DNA of 64,000 nucleotides from assembly GCA_000302695.1 (NCBI GenBank), contig AMFN01000003.1:434001-498000 (forward strand), written 5' to 3'. This document shows positions 1 through 10,336 of the stretch, piece after piece (the stretch's first letter is position 1; every line of letters begins with the position of its first letter). Position numbers and translations under genes: made by a program. The stretch comes from Enterobacteriaceae bacterium LSJC7. Its GTDB lineage: Bacteria > Pseudomonadota > Gammaproteobacteria > Enterobacterales > Enterobacteriaceae. Below the pieces are notes generated by a model. It searched no databases. It was given only the letters and a program-made list of their open reading frames with translations, and was not told the origin of the DNA.

Positions 1-3000
1 GACGGTATTTGCCTGGGAAAAAAGATGTAACGTCAAACAGTGCGCAGCTAATAAAAGCGATTTCAACGGCATTGCATGTTCTGCTGCCAGGTTTTTAATC
101 CTGGTGAGCATATTTGCCGGAAGTGCGACTAAAGGGCTCATTATAACGCCATCATTCGAAGGTTCATGAGTACTGAACCCATCGATGCGAGTTGCCGTTG
201 TGCCTTTTAGACGCTCGCGCCAATAGCGGGCCGCCGCTGGAGAAGCCAGCGAATTACGCTCTTCCTGAACATAATGGGCCAGCGACGGTGCGTCATAATC
301 CTTATTCTCTCCATGATAAGACGCTATCAATGCTGTAATGACATAGCCAACGCTCCACCCGTCCAGAATTGCATGATGGAAGCTAAACACCAGATTAAGT
401 TCAGATTCGCCAATAAAAGCGGCAAACAAATACAGCGGTGGCGTGTCCATTTTATAGTTGTGGAAACGCCGCTGCTGAATATGGCTCTCAATCACCTTGT
501 CAGGATCGTTTTGCCCTCTCAGGTCGACGATTTGCAGCACGTTATCAACAGTATGATGAATTCGCTGCAAAGGCTCTGAACAACTGACCAAATCAAATGA
601 CGATCGCAGTGCGGGGAAACGCGCCACAACAGATGCGATGGCTCGGCGAAAGGCTGCTTCATCCCAGGCCAAACCAAAGCGATAACGGAAGACATCTCGA
701 TAAACTGAAGAATGAGAGTGCTGACTGGTGTGAAATAATAAGCCTAAGCTCAATCTGCTAACCGGGAAAGCGTCTTCAAAATGCGATAATCCGGGCTTAT
801 CGACCTGCGCAACCATGCTGAACGGTTCAATACGTTGTTCCGCCGCCGCCACAATAACGTGTTCAGCGAGTCCTGATATTGTTGGATTTCGCAAAAGGTC
901 GGCCAGTTCGAAACTCAAGCCTTTTTTCTGCACGCCCGCACGAACGCGCAACATGAGAATAGAATCCCCGCCTGATGTGAAAAAATCATCATGAATGCCT
1001 GGTGCCTGGATGCCTAAAACATCTGCCCAGACTGCCGCCAGAATTTCTTCATTTTTGGTGCGAGGAGATACACCCGCCTGATTTATCTCAGGCAACGGCA
1101 AGGCTTTACGGTCAAGTTTGCCATTTGCGGTCAACGCAAACGCATTAACCCTGACGAAGAAGGCGGGGATCATATACTCAGGAATATGCTCAGCTAAACC
1201 GGTTCTTAATGTGCCAACATCAATAGGTTCATCACTGATGTAATAGCCGATGAGATAATTCCCGCGAAACGCTGAAGCGCCAACGACCACTGCGGCATCT
1301 TTAATACTTGCCTGTGTCATGAGCAAGGCATCACGAACTTCGTTTGGCTCCACGCGGTTACCACGAATTTTCACTTGATCATCAATTCGTCCTAAATATT
1401 CCAGTGTTCCATCCGCCAGCCAACGAGCCAGATCGCCGGTGCGGTAAAGGCGCTCGCCGGGGATAAAAGGATCGGGAATAAATCGCTCTTGCGTTAAGTC
1501 AGGTCGGTTCAGGTAGCCTCGTGCCAGGCCGACGCCACCAATAAATAATTCGCCCGCTGCCCCAGAGGGCTGCGGCCTCAGGGCGCTATCCAGAACATAA
1601 AGCTTAATATTATCGATAGGTTTACCGATAGGGATCCGGGAATACTGTTCACCTGAACATTCAAAATCGGACACGTCGATGCTGGCCTCAGTGGGGCCAT
1701 ACAGGTTAACGATTTGTACGTTGCTGCCAAAAATACGTTTAAACCGAATAACCTGTGCTGGTGCCAGTGCCTCTCCACTACAGAACACCACACGCAGGGA
1801 GGCGGCGGACGCTCTTAACGACGGATCGTTTTCGAGCAGGTCTAAAAACGGAGATAACATGGAGGGAACAAAATGGATAACCGTGACGCCAGCTTTTTTA
1901 ATCGCGTGAAGAACCTCAAGTGGATCTTTCTCTGCGCCCGGCGGCAGTAGAGAAAGTCTGGCACCGGTAAAACTCCACCAGAACAACTCCCAGACAGAAA
2001 CGTCAAACGACGTGGGGGTTTTCTGAAGCAGTACGTCGCGCTCATCAATCGGAAAACGGCGCTGCATCCAATGTAGCCTGTTAACAACGGAGCGATGCTC
2101 AATCATCACCCCCTTTGGCATGCCGGTAGAGCCAGAGGTATAAATCAGATAGGAAAGATTGGTCGGGCCAGCAACGGGAGGTAATCGCTCGTTTACCGAT
2201 TCGGGTATATTCTCCATCTGTAATATTGTGTATGCCGAGCTATTCATTAATTCGCCGTCAACATGTTCGCTCAGAACAATATGAGCACCAGAATCTTCCA
2301 GTAATAATTTTATGCGCTCGGTTGGATATTTGGGATCGACTGGAACATACGCGCCTCCGGCAAGCTGCACCCCAAGGATTGCAGGTAAAAGGTGTTTTCC
2401 CCGCTCGATTAAAACAGCTACACGATCGTCTGGCGATATACCTGCATAACGTAGCGCGGCAGCGACGTTTGTCGCCTTTCTTTCCAGGTCTTTATAAGTT
2501 ACAGATGTGCCGTCAGGCTCGATAAGTGCAATATGGTTTGGCGTGCGAATAACCTGCTCTGCAAACAACTCGGGTAAAGTCGTCTGGTCTGGATAAGGGA
2601 TTGTCGTTTGATTGCGCTGATAGATTAAATCCTTGAACTCAGCTTGTGATAACGGATTAATATCAGAAATTTTCTTGTCACTTTCATGAATATTAAGCAA
2701 GGCCATTAAAATGTTTTTTATATGTTGTGCTACGGCCTCAATGGGAAAATCTTTATCAAACACATCACAAGCATACTCAAAATCTATTTGGGCATCATGA
2801 CGGCTACTGAATTCAGACACCCATATCGCTAAAGCGTCCTGATCGTGTGCGTGCGTTTGCGCTACCGTTTTATCCTGAACACCCGGAATTGCCGCGGGCG
2901 TAGGCCAACGCATATATGAAAGCGTAATATCAAACCATTGCGTTGACTGTGTGGCAAGCTCGCCCAGCGGTAACCGTTGATGGCGCAATAATGCCCGAAT

Positions 3001-3930
3001 ACCATTGCGTAGCCTTGACATAAAGTCACCCACGCTCAGAGCAGATAACGTCTCAATTCGTAAAGGCAGGGTATTAGCAAAGTGCCCCACAATTTGCTTT
3101 GCGCTACGATCTGCCCTGTTGAGTACGGGTACACCAATGACAACTTCATCGGCCTGATGGATCTGAGCTAAATACAGGGCTACTGCTGCAGACAAAAAGA
3201 GGAAGGGTGACTCTCCTCTCTCTCGCAGCGTTGTCAGCACCGACCGCTCAAGTTGAAAGGAGTGACGCTGCGTTCGTCGGTAGCCTTTTGGCACTTTGCG
3301 ATTGAATAATGCGGGAGTCGCCCCCGCTAATGTCTCAGAAAAATACCCCATGTCTAGCTGGTACTGTTCTGAACTTAGATAGTTATCGTTTTCAACGGCC
3401 GCGAAGAAGGGTGATACATCTAATTCTTGTGTACAAGAAATACCTTTCAACTGAAGATATGTGGTTCGAACCAGATTCAAAAAAAACTGGAGTCCCCATG
3501 CATCACTGACAATGTGATGCGTGCGGACGTGCAAATATAAATATTGCGACGTGCGTAACAAATTAAAATCGACAAGCTTTTCACCATTTAGCCTGTAACT
3601 ATGACTAAAGGCGTTTTGTAACCACGTTTCCAGCGCTGCCTCAGAATCAGGCTGGCGGGTCAAATCGATGCGAATAACTGAATACTCATCATCTTCTGCA
3701 ATCCACTGGCATGGGATGCCACCTTCATCATCAATTCGTAACCTGAATGCATCAGTTCGCTTAGTAGCAGAAATTAAAGCGGTTTCCAGAACGTTTTCAT
3801 CAATATTATTACTGAACTGTATGTAACTGAAAATGGTGTACTGGTTATTATCTGGAAACTGCATCGAAGCAACCCAAATATCGTGCTGATATGGGGATAA
3901 TGGAATACAGGCATGACTGGCATTAATCAT
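1..3930 (-). CDS. Nonribosomal peptide synthetase, 5' part (C-A-PCP-C), cut by window edge
   Basis: An open frame of 1310 codons runs from ATG at 3930 to base 1 with no stop, so the 3' end lies outside the window. AAGGA sits 8 bases before the start. Domains in order: condensation (residues about 1-440, HHIVSDAWG near 137); adenylation (about 450-940, with YTSGSTGMPKGV near 600, NLYGPTEAS, YRTGDLARW and NGKLDRKALP near 935); carrier protein (SGGDSI near 985, the serine that takes phosphopantetheine); and a second condensation domain (from about 1030, HHAILDGWS near 1185). The pocket residues read D-V-W-H-F-S-L-I-D plus the A10 lysine, one conservative change from the EntF serine code, so serine activation is inferred. 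A leading condensation domain suggests it receives an acyl or peptidyl group from another protein. It is not EntF: a second condensation domain follows where EntF has a thioesterase. The product is unknown. Confidence 0.93.
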   Translation of the reverse strand, partial: MINASHACIPLSPYQHDIWVASMQFPDNNQYTIFSYIQFSNNIDENVLETALISATKRTDAFRLRIDDEGGIPCQWIAEDDEYSVIRIDLTRQPDSEAALETWLQNAFSHSYRLNGEKLVDFNLLRTSQYLYLHVRTHHIVSDAWGLQFFLNLVRTTYLQLKGISCTQELDVSPFFAAVENDNYLSSEQYQLDMGYFSETLAGATPALFNRKVPKGYRRTQRHSFQLERSVLTTLRERGESPFLFLSAAVALYLAQIHQADEVVIGVPVLNRADRSAKQIVGHFANTLPLRIETLSALSVGDFMSRLRNGIRALLRHQRLPLGELATQSTQWFDITLSYMRWPTPAAIPGVQDKTVAQTHAHDQDALAIWVSEFSSRHDAQIDFEYACDVFDKDFPIEAVAQHIKNILMALLNIHESDKKISDINPLSQAEFKDLIYQRNQTTIPYPDQTTLPELFAEQVIRTPNHIALIEPDGTSVTYKDLERKATNVAAALRYAGISPDDRVAVLIERGKHLLPAILGVQLAGGAYVPVDPKYPTERIKLLLEDSGAHIVLSEHVDGELMNSSAYTILQMENIPESVNERLPPVAGPTNLSYLIYTSGSTGMPKGVMIEHRSVVNRLHWMQRRFPIDERDVLLQKTPTSFDVSVWELFWWSFTGARLSLLPPGAEKDPLEVLHAIKKAGVTVIHFVPSMLSPFLDLLENDPSLRASAASLRVVFCSGEALAPAQVIRFKRIFGSNVQIVNLYGPTEASIDVSDFECSGEQYSRIPIGKPIDNIKLYVLDSALRPQPSGAAGELFIGGVGLARGYLNRPDLTQERFIPDPFIPGERLYRTGDLARWLADGTLEYLGRIDDQVKIRGNRVEPNEVRDALLMTQASIKDAAVVVGASAFRGNYLIGYYISDEPIDVGTLRTGLAEHIPEYMIPAFFVRVNAFALTANGKLDRKALPLPEINQAGVSPRTKNEEILAAVWADVLGIQAPGIHDDFFTSGGDSILMLRVRAGVQKKGLSFELADLLRNPTISGLAEHVIVAAAEQRIEPFSMVAQVDKPGLSHFEDAFPVSRLSLGLLFHTSQHSHSSVYRDVFRYRFGLAWDEAAFRRAIASVVARFPALRSSFDLVSCSEPLQRIHHTVDNVLQIVDLRGQNDPDKVIESHIQQRRFHNYKMDTPPLYLFAAFIGESELNLVFSFHHAILDGWSVGYVITALIASYHGENKDYDAPSLAHYVQEERNSLASPAAARYWRERLKGTTATRIDGFSTHEPSNDGVIMSPLVALPANMLTRIKNLAAEHAMPLKSLLLAAHCLTLHLFSQANTV

Positions 3931-5775
3931 TAGCACATCCTTGCAATAGTAACCCATGAAAACTGTTAGTTTATGTTTACTTTTAAGGCATGTTTTCTAA
4001 ACTTGTAATGAATAAAAAAGAAGCAGTCAATAAATTTTTTTTACCTAAATTACCGTATGAGATTTATCGCCCAATAATGCAAAAACAATATCAGCATGAT
4101 TAATAAGGGATTTATTTCGACTGAATCGTTAAGCTGAAATCATTGATTTTTTTTCGACACATCCATTTAAGATGGCTAATGTATTAAATAATTTCCTTGA
4201 AATTGGATTAATAAGAGATTTTAGACTTCATGATTTTTAAATCGACCCAGTGAAGAAAATCGATGTCCTGTAAACAGGGCCAGACTACAGGAATATACGG
4301 TCTTTCTTGCGCTTTACCGCAGGCATAGCTGCCATAGAAAAACCCGCCAGGATGAAGAACAGACAACGTTTGCGCTGTAACAGGTCGAAATTAGCCCTGT
4401 ATTGGGAAAGTCTGTAGAAAGACAGACATGTCTGAAGCCACTTTTATCACCGAAGAAGACTTTCACCGATTCGGGAGTGGCACAATTACCAAATCTGCGG
4501 CAGTTGGAGGCTGAAAATCAGCGACTGAAGGAGCGCTGATTAACCTCTGCACTGATTTTCGCCAGCACCATTATCTGATGGCTAAAAGCACATTGTTAAA
4601 ATTAGAATAATAGACTCACGAAAAACAGTGCTATCAGCCCTCAATATAGCCTGTAATTTTTTCACAAGAAATAGCTAAAATAACCACCAGCATTATTCAC
4701 CTGCTGAATATGAAGCCAGCAAATAAATAAGCAAGTGCCCACAGTCATTTTATATCGTTGAAATTTCACACCCATTTCTTACTCTGTTTTTCAGGATAAC
4801 GTTAAAAAAAAACCGCTGCCCCGGAGCCGGCTAGCCGGCATGAAACGCTGTCACAAACACGAGCAACCGGCACGCTAATTGAAAAACCTGTTCCAGCCGC
4901 GTTGAGACCTCTCCCCCCAGACTATTTATTATCAAAGCGCATGATATTTATCATTTTTATGCATTCTGGCATGCTATTTCTGTTTTATCTGCTTCATATT
5001 TTTAGAAAATAACGCCCTCCATCATTTATTACTTCATTGAATACATTCACCACACAATTGCCGTAAAATCAGCGTTGAACGCTGCTATCATTAAGTGCCG
5101 TATACAATAAAAAGCACTGAAGCGTTTAAATACCACTCTCTGTAAGGATGGACAGTCAAAAAACCATTGAAAATAACGCTACAGCATGCAAATATGCCAT
5201 ATATCCTGGCAAAGTCATTGCAACCAATTTTAATTCCGTTCTTTAACTCACACCTATTAATAATAAAAAAATAGCTTTTCTGTAGCCCGAAGCACCATTC
5301 TCTGGCACAGAATTTTAACAAAAATACTTATTGAATCTACATCTATAGAGAGAATTAATGCCCTACGAAGTGACTTTTATTTAACTGAAGTTAAAAGGAC
5401 GACAGAGGCCGCGGCCATCAGCCAACCATAACCAACTGATTGTTAAATAAAATATTAACAATCTTAGCTAATAACGCCTCCACAAGATTAATGCAGGACC
5501 ATAAGGCATAATCAGTCATGCTGCTTTACAGCAATACCGTGGCGCTGCAAGGCTCTTCATTAGCCCTCTTCTCAAGGCGATATACAAAAAAACTCATTAA
5601 ATACGACTCTTATGCTGTTAGCTCAAATAAAGAAGCATCGGTTTAATGCCAAAATGGACACCTTTGCAGCCAGGGATAATGCAACTCTCTCGTCCCCTCC
5701 CGCCTGACGCGGTCGCGGGATAAATTGCCCCTGTTGTCTGCACTACAGTTATTACATCGAAACCAGGAGACCGTC
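3931..5775. other. Gene-poor AT-rich interval between the NRPS and the DUF7916-like gene
   Basis: About 1.8 kb with many stops in all frames and no convincing gene. The part next to the NRPS start (3931-4250) is very AT-rich and should hold the NRPS promoter, but I see no clear Fur or PhoP site. A scrap of IS3-type transposase lies at 4453-4539. A 14-base perfect palindrome (GCCGGCTAGCCGGC) is at 4826-4839. The composition and debris look like an old integration or deletion scar. Confidence 0.6.
4453..4539 (+). pseudogene. Remnant of an IS3-family transposase OrfA
   Basis: One frame reads KKTFTDS, then LPNLRQLEAENQRLKER and a stop at 4537-4539. The end, LRQLEAENQRLKE, is the leucine-zipper-like tail typical of IS3-family OrfA proteins. 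KKTFT resembles the start of such proteins, so most of the middle seems deleted. No OrfB, terminal inverted repeat or target duplication is visible. The match is short. Confidence 0.4.
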
Positions 5776-6699
5776 ATGAAACGCTATCTCGACTGCAGCG
5801 CATCTGAATTGCGTAACATCAGCAAGGCCGACCTCATCTACGCAATACGCGCCAGTGAAGGCCGCATTCTCGTCAGTGAGTCTATCGGCGCAACGCAGCC
5901 TCTACTCGGCAACATCACCAATGCTGAACTGGCGGCAAGTCAGGGTGCGGATATTTTGCTGCTGAATCTGTTCGATGTTGATAATCCCCACATTGCCGGG
6001 ATGCCGGAAGGCATTAAACCTGAAGAAACGCTGCGCGAGCTACAGCGCCTGACCGGGCGCGTTATTGGCGTGAATCTTGAAGCGGTCGACCCGGCATTCA
6101 AAAGCGATCATCAGGAGTTTTGGAGCATGACCGCAGGTCGCGCGGCGACCGCCAGCAACGCCCGCCGCCTTTATGAAATGGGCGCTCATATGGTGGTGTT
6201 AACCGGCAACCCGAACAACGGCGTCAGCAACGCAGCACTTGCTGCGGCGCTGGCAGAAATACGCGACGAAGTCGGTGACAAGATGGTACTCGCAACCGGC
6301 AAAATGCACGGCGCGGGCATTGTGCGCGAAAGCGGCAGCCAGTTGATTAGCGAAGATGATATCGTCCGCTTCATTGATAACGGTGCCGATATCGTACTTA
6401 TCCCCGCCCCAGGTACGATTCCTGGCATGACACAGCAAAAAGTCGCCCGGCTCATTGAAGTCACCCAACAGCGTGGCGCGCTGGCTATGACAGCCATTGG
6501 CACCTCGCAGGAAGGTGCAGACAGAGAGACTATTCGCCAGATTGCACTGATGAGCAAGATGGCCGGGGCCGATTTGCACCACATTGGCGATACCGGCTAT
6601 CTGGGTCTGGCCCTGCCAGAAAATATCTTTGCCTACAGTGTGGTTATCCGCGGCGTACGTCATACTTATTCGCGCATTGCACGCTCGGTAAACCGTTGA
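5776..6699 (+). CDS. DUF7916-like TIM-barrel protein of unknown function
   Basis: 307 residues starting [12 protein letters not shown] at ATG 5776, with CCAGGAGA 5 bases upstream. An earlier in-frame start at 5725 lacks a ribosome site. From memory it resembles the DUF7916 family, often annotated loosely as a dehalogenase or phosphonomutase-like protein. Conserved-looking stretches include NLEAVDP near 105, [11 protein letters not shown] near 155, GKMHGAG near 190, [10 protein letters not shown] near 220 and [10 protein letters not shown] near 250, ending in [13 protein letters not shown]. The alternating strand-helix pattern with glycines at strand ends fits a TIM barrel. No signal peptide or membrane segment, so cytoplasmic. 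It lies 94 bases before phoP on the same strand, where E. coli has purB. The family assignment is moderate and no substrate is proposed. Confidence 0.7.
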   Translation: MKRYLDCSASELRNISKADLIYAIRASEGRILVSESIGATQPLLGNITNAELAASQGADILLLNLFDVDNPHIAGMPEGIKPEETLRELQRLTGRVIGVNLEAVDPAFKSDHQEFWSMTAGRAATASNARRLYEMGAHMVVLTGNPNNGVSNAALAAALAEIRDEVGDKMVLATGKMHGAGIVRESGSQLISEDDIVRFIDNGADIVLIPAPGTIPGMTQQKVARLIEVTQQRGALAMTAIGTSQEGADRETIRQIALMSKMAGADLHHIGDTGYLGLALPENIFAYSVVIRGVRHTYSRIARSVNR

Positions 6700-6793
6700 G
6701 TCAGGGGAATCTTCCGTATTCCTGGAATATTTCACCCTGATGCAAAAAATCGCGCTAAAATGTTCGGAATTAACTGAATACTCAGGAGTAATT

Positions 6794-7465
6794 ATGCGGG
6801 TTCTTGTTGTGGAAGATAATGCACTGCTGCGTCATCACCTCAAAGTGCAGTTGCGCGAGCTGGGCCATCAGGTTGATGCGGCGGAAGACGCCAAAGAAGC
6901 CGACTATTTTCTACACGAACATACGCCGGATATCGCCATTGTGGATCTGGGGCTGCCTGATGAAGACGGCATGTCCCTGATTCGCCGCTGGCGCTCGCAG
7001 GAGGTGACGATGCCGATTCTGGTGCTCACCGCCCGCGAAGGCTGGCAGGACAAAGTCGAAGTGCTCGGCGCCGGTGCCGATGATTACGTGACCAAGCCTT
7101 TCCACCTTGAAGAAGTGGTAGCACGTATGCAGGCGTTAATGCGCCGTAACAGCGGCCTGGCCTCACAGGTGATTTCCATGCCGCCGTTTCAGGTGGATTT
7201 GTCGCGCCGCGAGCTGTCTATCAGCGACAACCTGATTAAGCTCACTGCCTTTGAATACACCATTATGGAGACGCTTATCCGTAATGCCGGGAAGGTCGTC
7301 AGCAAGGATTCTCTGATGTTACAGCTCTACCCTGACGCGGAGCTACGGGAAAGCCACACTATTGACGTACTGATGGGCCGCCTGCGTAAGAAAATCCAGG
7401 CAGAATACGCAAGCGATGTGATTACCACCGTGCGCGGCCAGGGCTATCGATTCGATCTGGAATAA
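6794..7465 (+). CDS. phoP: PhoP response regulator
   Basis: 223 residues, the same length as E. coli PhoP, from ATG 6794 with CAGGAG 5 bases upstream. A longer frame from 6740 has no ribosome site. The receiver domain has E7/D8, phospho-acceptor D51 ([11 protein letters not shown]) and K near 101 (VTKPF). The C-terminal winged helix ends in [10 protein letters not shown]. With PhoQ it responds to low magnesium, acid and cationic peptides and controls outer-membrane and virulence genes. phoQ follows directly. No canonical pair of PhoP half-sites is visible in the 94 bases upstream; the nearest match is a degenerate TTAACTGAATA. Confidence 0.97.
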   Translation: MRVLVVEDNALLRHHLKVQLRELGHQVDAAEDAKEADYFLHEHTPDIAIVDLGLPDEDGMSLIRRWRSQEVTMPILVLTAREGWQDKVEVLGAGADDYVTKPFHLEEVVARMQALMRRNSGLASQVISMPPFQVDLSRRELSISDNLIKLTAFEYTIMETLIRNAGKVVSKDSLMLQLYPDAELRESHTIDVLMGRLRKKIQAEYASDVITTVRGQGYRFDLE

Positions 7466-8926
7466 ATGAAACTCGTTCGCTATTTGCACCCGCTGTCGCT
7501 GCGGGTTCGCTTTTTGCTGGCAACCGCCGCCGTTGTGCTGGTTCTGTCGCTCGCCTACGGCGTGGTGGCGCTGGTGGGTTACAGCGTCAGTTTTGATAAA
7601 ACCTCGTTTCGACTGCTGCGTGGCGAAAGTAACCTGTTTTACACGCTGGCCGAATGGCGAGACGGGCGTATTGTGGTTAACGTCCCGGAAAAGCTCGACA
7701 TGCAAAGCCCCACGCTCACGCTTATTTATGACGACCAGGGCAGCCTGCTCTGGCAACAGCGTGACCTGCCGGATATGGTTAAACAGATTCGTCGCGAGTG
7801 GCTGAACGCCGACGGCTTTCACGAGCTTGAAGCGCCCTACAACACCAGCAGCACGCTACTGCGCGGCAATGCCATGCTCCAGCAGCAGTTGAAAGTGTTT
7901 CGGGATGAGGAAGAGGAAAATGAGATGACACACTCTGTCGCCATCAACCGCTACCCGGCCACTGCCACCATGCCCGCCCTGACCATCGCCGTGATCGATA
8001 CCACGCCCATCGAACTGAAACGTTCTTATGTCGTCTGGAGCTGGTTTATCTATGTGCTACTGGCAAACCTGTTGCTGGTAGTCCCGCTTTTGTGGGTGGC
8101 AGCCTGGTGGAGCCTGCGCCCTATTGAAGCACTGACGCGTGAAGTGCGGGAGCTGGAGCAACACGACAGAGAAAGCCTCAACCCGGACACCACTCGCGAG
8201 CTGACCAGTCTTGTCAATAACCTCAACCATTTGTTAAAAAGCGAGCGCGAGCGCTATGACAAATACCGCACAACGCTCACTGACCTTACCCACAGCCTGA
8301 AAACGCCGCTGGCGGTGCTGCAAAGCACGCTGCGTTCACTGCGCACCAGCAAGCTGGATGTTGAGCAGGCTGAACCGGTGATGCTGGAGCAGATAAGCCG
8401 CATCTCCCAGCAAATTGGCTATTACCTGCATCGCGCCAGTATGCGCGGCGGGAGCGCCCTGCTTAGCCGTGAACTGCACCCGGTCGCACCGCTGCTTGAC
8501 AGCCTGACCTCCGCGCTCAATAAGGTCTATCAGCGTAAGGGGGTTTCCATCACGCTGGATATCTCGCCAGAAATTACCTTTATCGGTGAGAAAAACGATT
8601 TTCTGGAAGCCCTGGGCAACGTGCTTGATAACGCCTGTAAGTATTGCCTGGAGTTTGTTGAAGTCAGCGTGCGCCAGGACGACGACACATTGCACCTGAT
8701 TGTCGAAGACGACGGCCCCGGTATTCCACAGAGTAAACGCGTGCTGGTGTTTGACCGCGGCCAGCGGGCCGACACCTTACGTCCTGGTCAGGGCGTTGGT
8801 CTTGCTGTAGCGCGTGATGTCGTGGGTCAGTATGACGGCGAAATCCTCACTGGCGACAGCGAGCTTGGCGGTGCGCGCATGGAGGTCGTATTTGGCCGCC
8901 AGCGCCCAAGCGACGACGACAGCTGA
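7466..8926 (+). CDS. phoQ: PhoQ sensor histidine kinase
   Basis: 486 residues, equal to E. coli PhoQ. The ATG directly follows the phoP stop, so translation is probably coupled. Two membrane segments (about 17-39 and 190-213) flank the periplasmic sensor. The acidic membrane-facing patch reads DEEEENE (about 147-153), where E. coli has EDDDDAE, keeping the cation-binding charge. HAMP-like linker, then the phospho-accepting His in LTHSLKTPL (about 276), N box NVLDNACKY and G boxes DDGPGIP and GQGVGLAVA. It phosphorylates and dephosphorylates PhoP. Confidence 0.97.
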   Translation: MKLVRYLHPLSLRVRFLLATAAVVLVLSLAYGVVALVGYSVSFDKTSFRLLRGESNLFYTLAEWRDGRIVVNVPEKLDMQSPTLTLIYDDQGSLLWQQRDLPDMVKQIRREWLNADGFHELEAPYNTSSTLLRGNAMLQQQLKVFRDEEEENEMTHSVAINRYPATATMPALTIAVIDTTPIELKRSYVVWSWFIYVLLANLLLVVPLLWVAAWWSLRPIEALTREVRELEQHDRESLNPDTTRELTSLVNNLNHLLKSERERYDKYRTTLTDLTHSLKTPLAVLQSTLRSLRTSKLDVEQAEPVMLEQISRISQQIGYYLHRASMRGGSALLSRELHPVAPLLDSLTSALNKVYQRKGVSITLDISPEITFIGEKNDFLEALGNVLDNACKYCLEFVEVSVRQDDDTLHLIVEDDGPGIPQSKRVLVFDRGQRADTLRPGQGVGLAVARDVVGQYDGEILTGDSELGGARMEVVFGRQRPSDDDS

Positions 8927-9000
8927 GCCGGAGATTCCCCACGACGAAAGGCGACGCCTGTGCCAGAATAGATAGCATTTCTCGCGCGATGGAAAACATC

Positions 9001-10122
9001 ATGGATTACCACTTAGAACTCAACTGGCCCGACTTTATTCAACGCTACTGGCAAAAGCGCCCGGTGGTGTTAAAGCGCGGGTTCGCCAACTTTATTGATC
9101 CCATTTCACCAGACGAACTGGCCGGCCTTGCGATGGAAAGCGAGGTGGACAGCCGCCTCGTCAGCCATCTTGACGGCAAGTGGCAGGTCAGCCACGGTCC
9201 GTTTGAAAGCTACGATCACATGGGCGAAAGCAACTGGTCGCTGCTGGTGCAGGCGGTAAACCACTGGCACGAGCCTGCTTCGGCGCTGATGCGCCCGTTT
9301 CGCGTGCTGCCGGACTGGCGCGTGGATGACCTGATGATCTCCTTCTCCGTACCTGGCGGCGGCGTTGGCCCGCATCTCGATCAGTACGATGTGTTTATTA
9401 TTCAGGGTATTGGCCGTCGCCGCTGGCGCGTGGGCGAGAAAACGCCGATGAAGCAGCACTGCCCGCACCCAGACCTGTTACAGGTAGACCCGTTCCAGGC
9501 CATCATTGACGAAGAGCTGGAGCCGGGTGACATCCTTTACATCCCCCCCGGTTTCCCGCACGAAGGGTATTCCCTGGAAAACTCCATGAATTACTCAGTA
9601 GGCTTTCGTGCGCCGAGCGGTCGCGAGTTGATCAGCGGCTTTGCTGACTTTGTGCTGAGCCGCGAACTGGGTAGCCGCCGCTACGCTGACCCGGACGTAC
9701 CGGCGCGCGACAACCCGGCAGACATTCTGGCGCAGGAACTGGAGCGAGTGCGCGAGATGATGCTGGAACTGATTAACGAACCGGCCCAGTTCCGCGAGTG
9801 GTTTGGCGAGTTTATTACCCAGTCACGCCACGAACTGGACGTTGCCCCTGCTGAGCCACCCTATCAGGCCGATGAAATCTACGATGCGCTCTCTCAGGGT
9901 GACACCCTGACCCGCCTCGGCGGTCTGCGCGTGCTGCGTATTGGTGACGACATTTTTGTCAACGGCGAGAAAGTGGAAAGCCCACACCGCCCGGCACTGA
10001 ATGCGCTGGCAGATAACGTGCAGCTACAGGCACATCACTTTGGTGATGCCCTGGACGACCCGTCCTTCCTGGCAGCACTGGCGGCGCTGGTCAATAGCGG
10101 CTACTGGTATTTTACCGACTAA
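9001..10122 (+). CDS. roxA: RoxA (YcfD) ribosomal oxygenase, 50S protein L16 arginine hydroxylase
   Basis: 373 residues from ATG 9001 (MDYHLELNWP), matching the E. coli length; a frame from 8989 adds four residues without homology. A JmjC-type 2-oxoglutarate/Fe(II) oxygenase. Iron ligands are H125 and D127 in GPHLDQYD and H187 in GFPHEGY. The C-terminal third is the dimerisation and winged-helix part. It hydroxylates an arginine of ribosomal protein L16. It lies 74 bases after phoQ, as in E. coli, and is followed by a perfect palindrome at 10145-10172. Confidence 0.95.
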   Translation: MDYHLELNWPDFIQRYWQKRPVVLKRGFANFIDPISPDELAGLAMESEVDSRLVSHLDGKWQVSHGPFESYDHMGESNWSLLVQAVNHWHEPASALMRPFRVLPDWRVDDLMISFSVPGGGVGPHLDQYDVFIIQGIGRRRWRVGEKTPMKQHCPHPDLLQVDPFQAIIDEELEPGDILYIPPGFPHEGYSLENSMNYSVGFRAPSGRELISGFADFVLSRELGSRRYADPDVPARDNPADILAQELERVREMMLELINEPAQFREWFGEFITQSRHELDVAPAEPPYQADEIYDALSQGDTLTRLGGLRVLRIGDDIFVNGEKVESPHRPALNALADNVQLQAHHFGDALDDPSFLAALAALVNSGYWYFTD

Positions 10123-10144
10123 GCCGTTTTAGCGCAGACCCTTT

Positions 10145-10172
10145 GCAGGTGGAATAACGTTATTCCACCTGC
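10145..10172. repeat. 28-base perfect palindrome after roxA
   Basis: Two 14-base arms (GCAGGTGGAATAAC and its exact reverse complement) abut with no spacer. No T-run follows on either strand, so it is not a textbook intrinsic terminator. RNA from either strand could fold into a hairpin, which may protect the roxA 3' end, or the DNA may be a protein site. Confidence 0.6.
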
Positions 10173-10336
10173 CCTGTTTACAAGGTCGATGGGTGTTTGT
10201 AGCCGACCTTTGGTTTATTTAACGAGTTAGCCCATTGTCCACGCCAGGGATTACCCCCGCGTCTTTTAATAACGTCACCAATATAACAATCCGGCTATGC
10301 CAGTGAGATAAATACCGTGGCTCTCCTGTGAGCTTA

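Noticed and set aside
3960-3985. TGTTAG...TGTTTA resembling a PhoP box upstream of the NRPS
   Set aside because: The half-sites are 10 rather than 11 bases apart and the first is a poor match; chance is likely in AT-rich DNA.
5091-5321. 76-codon open frame on the minus strand in the AT-rich gap
   Set aside because: No ribosome site and no protein-like pattern; expected by chance in this composition.
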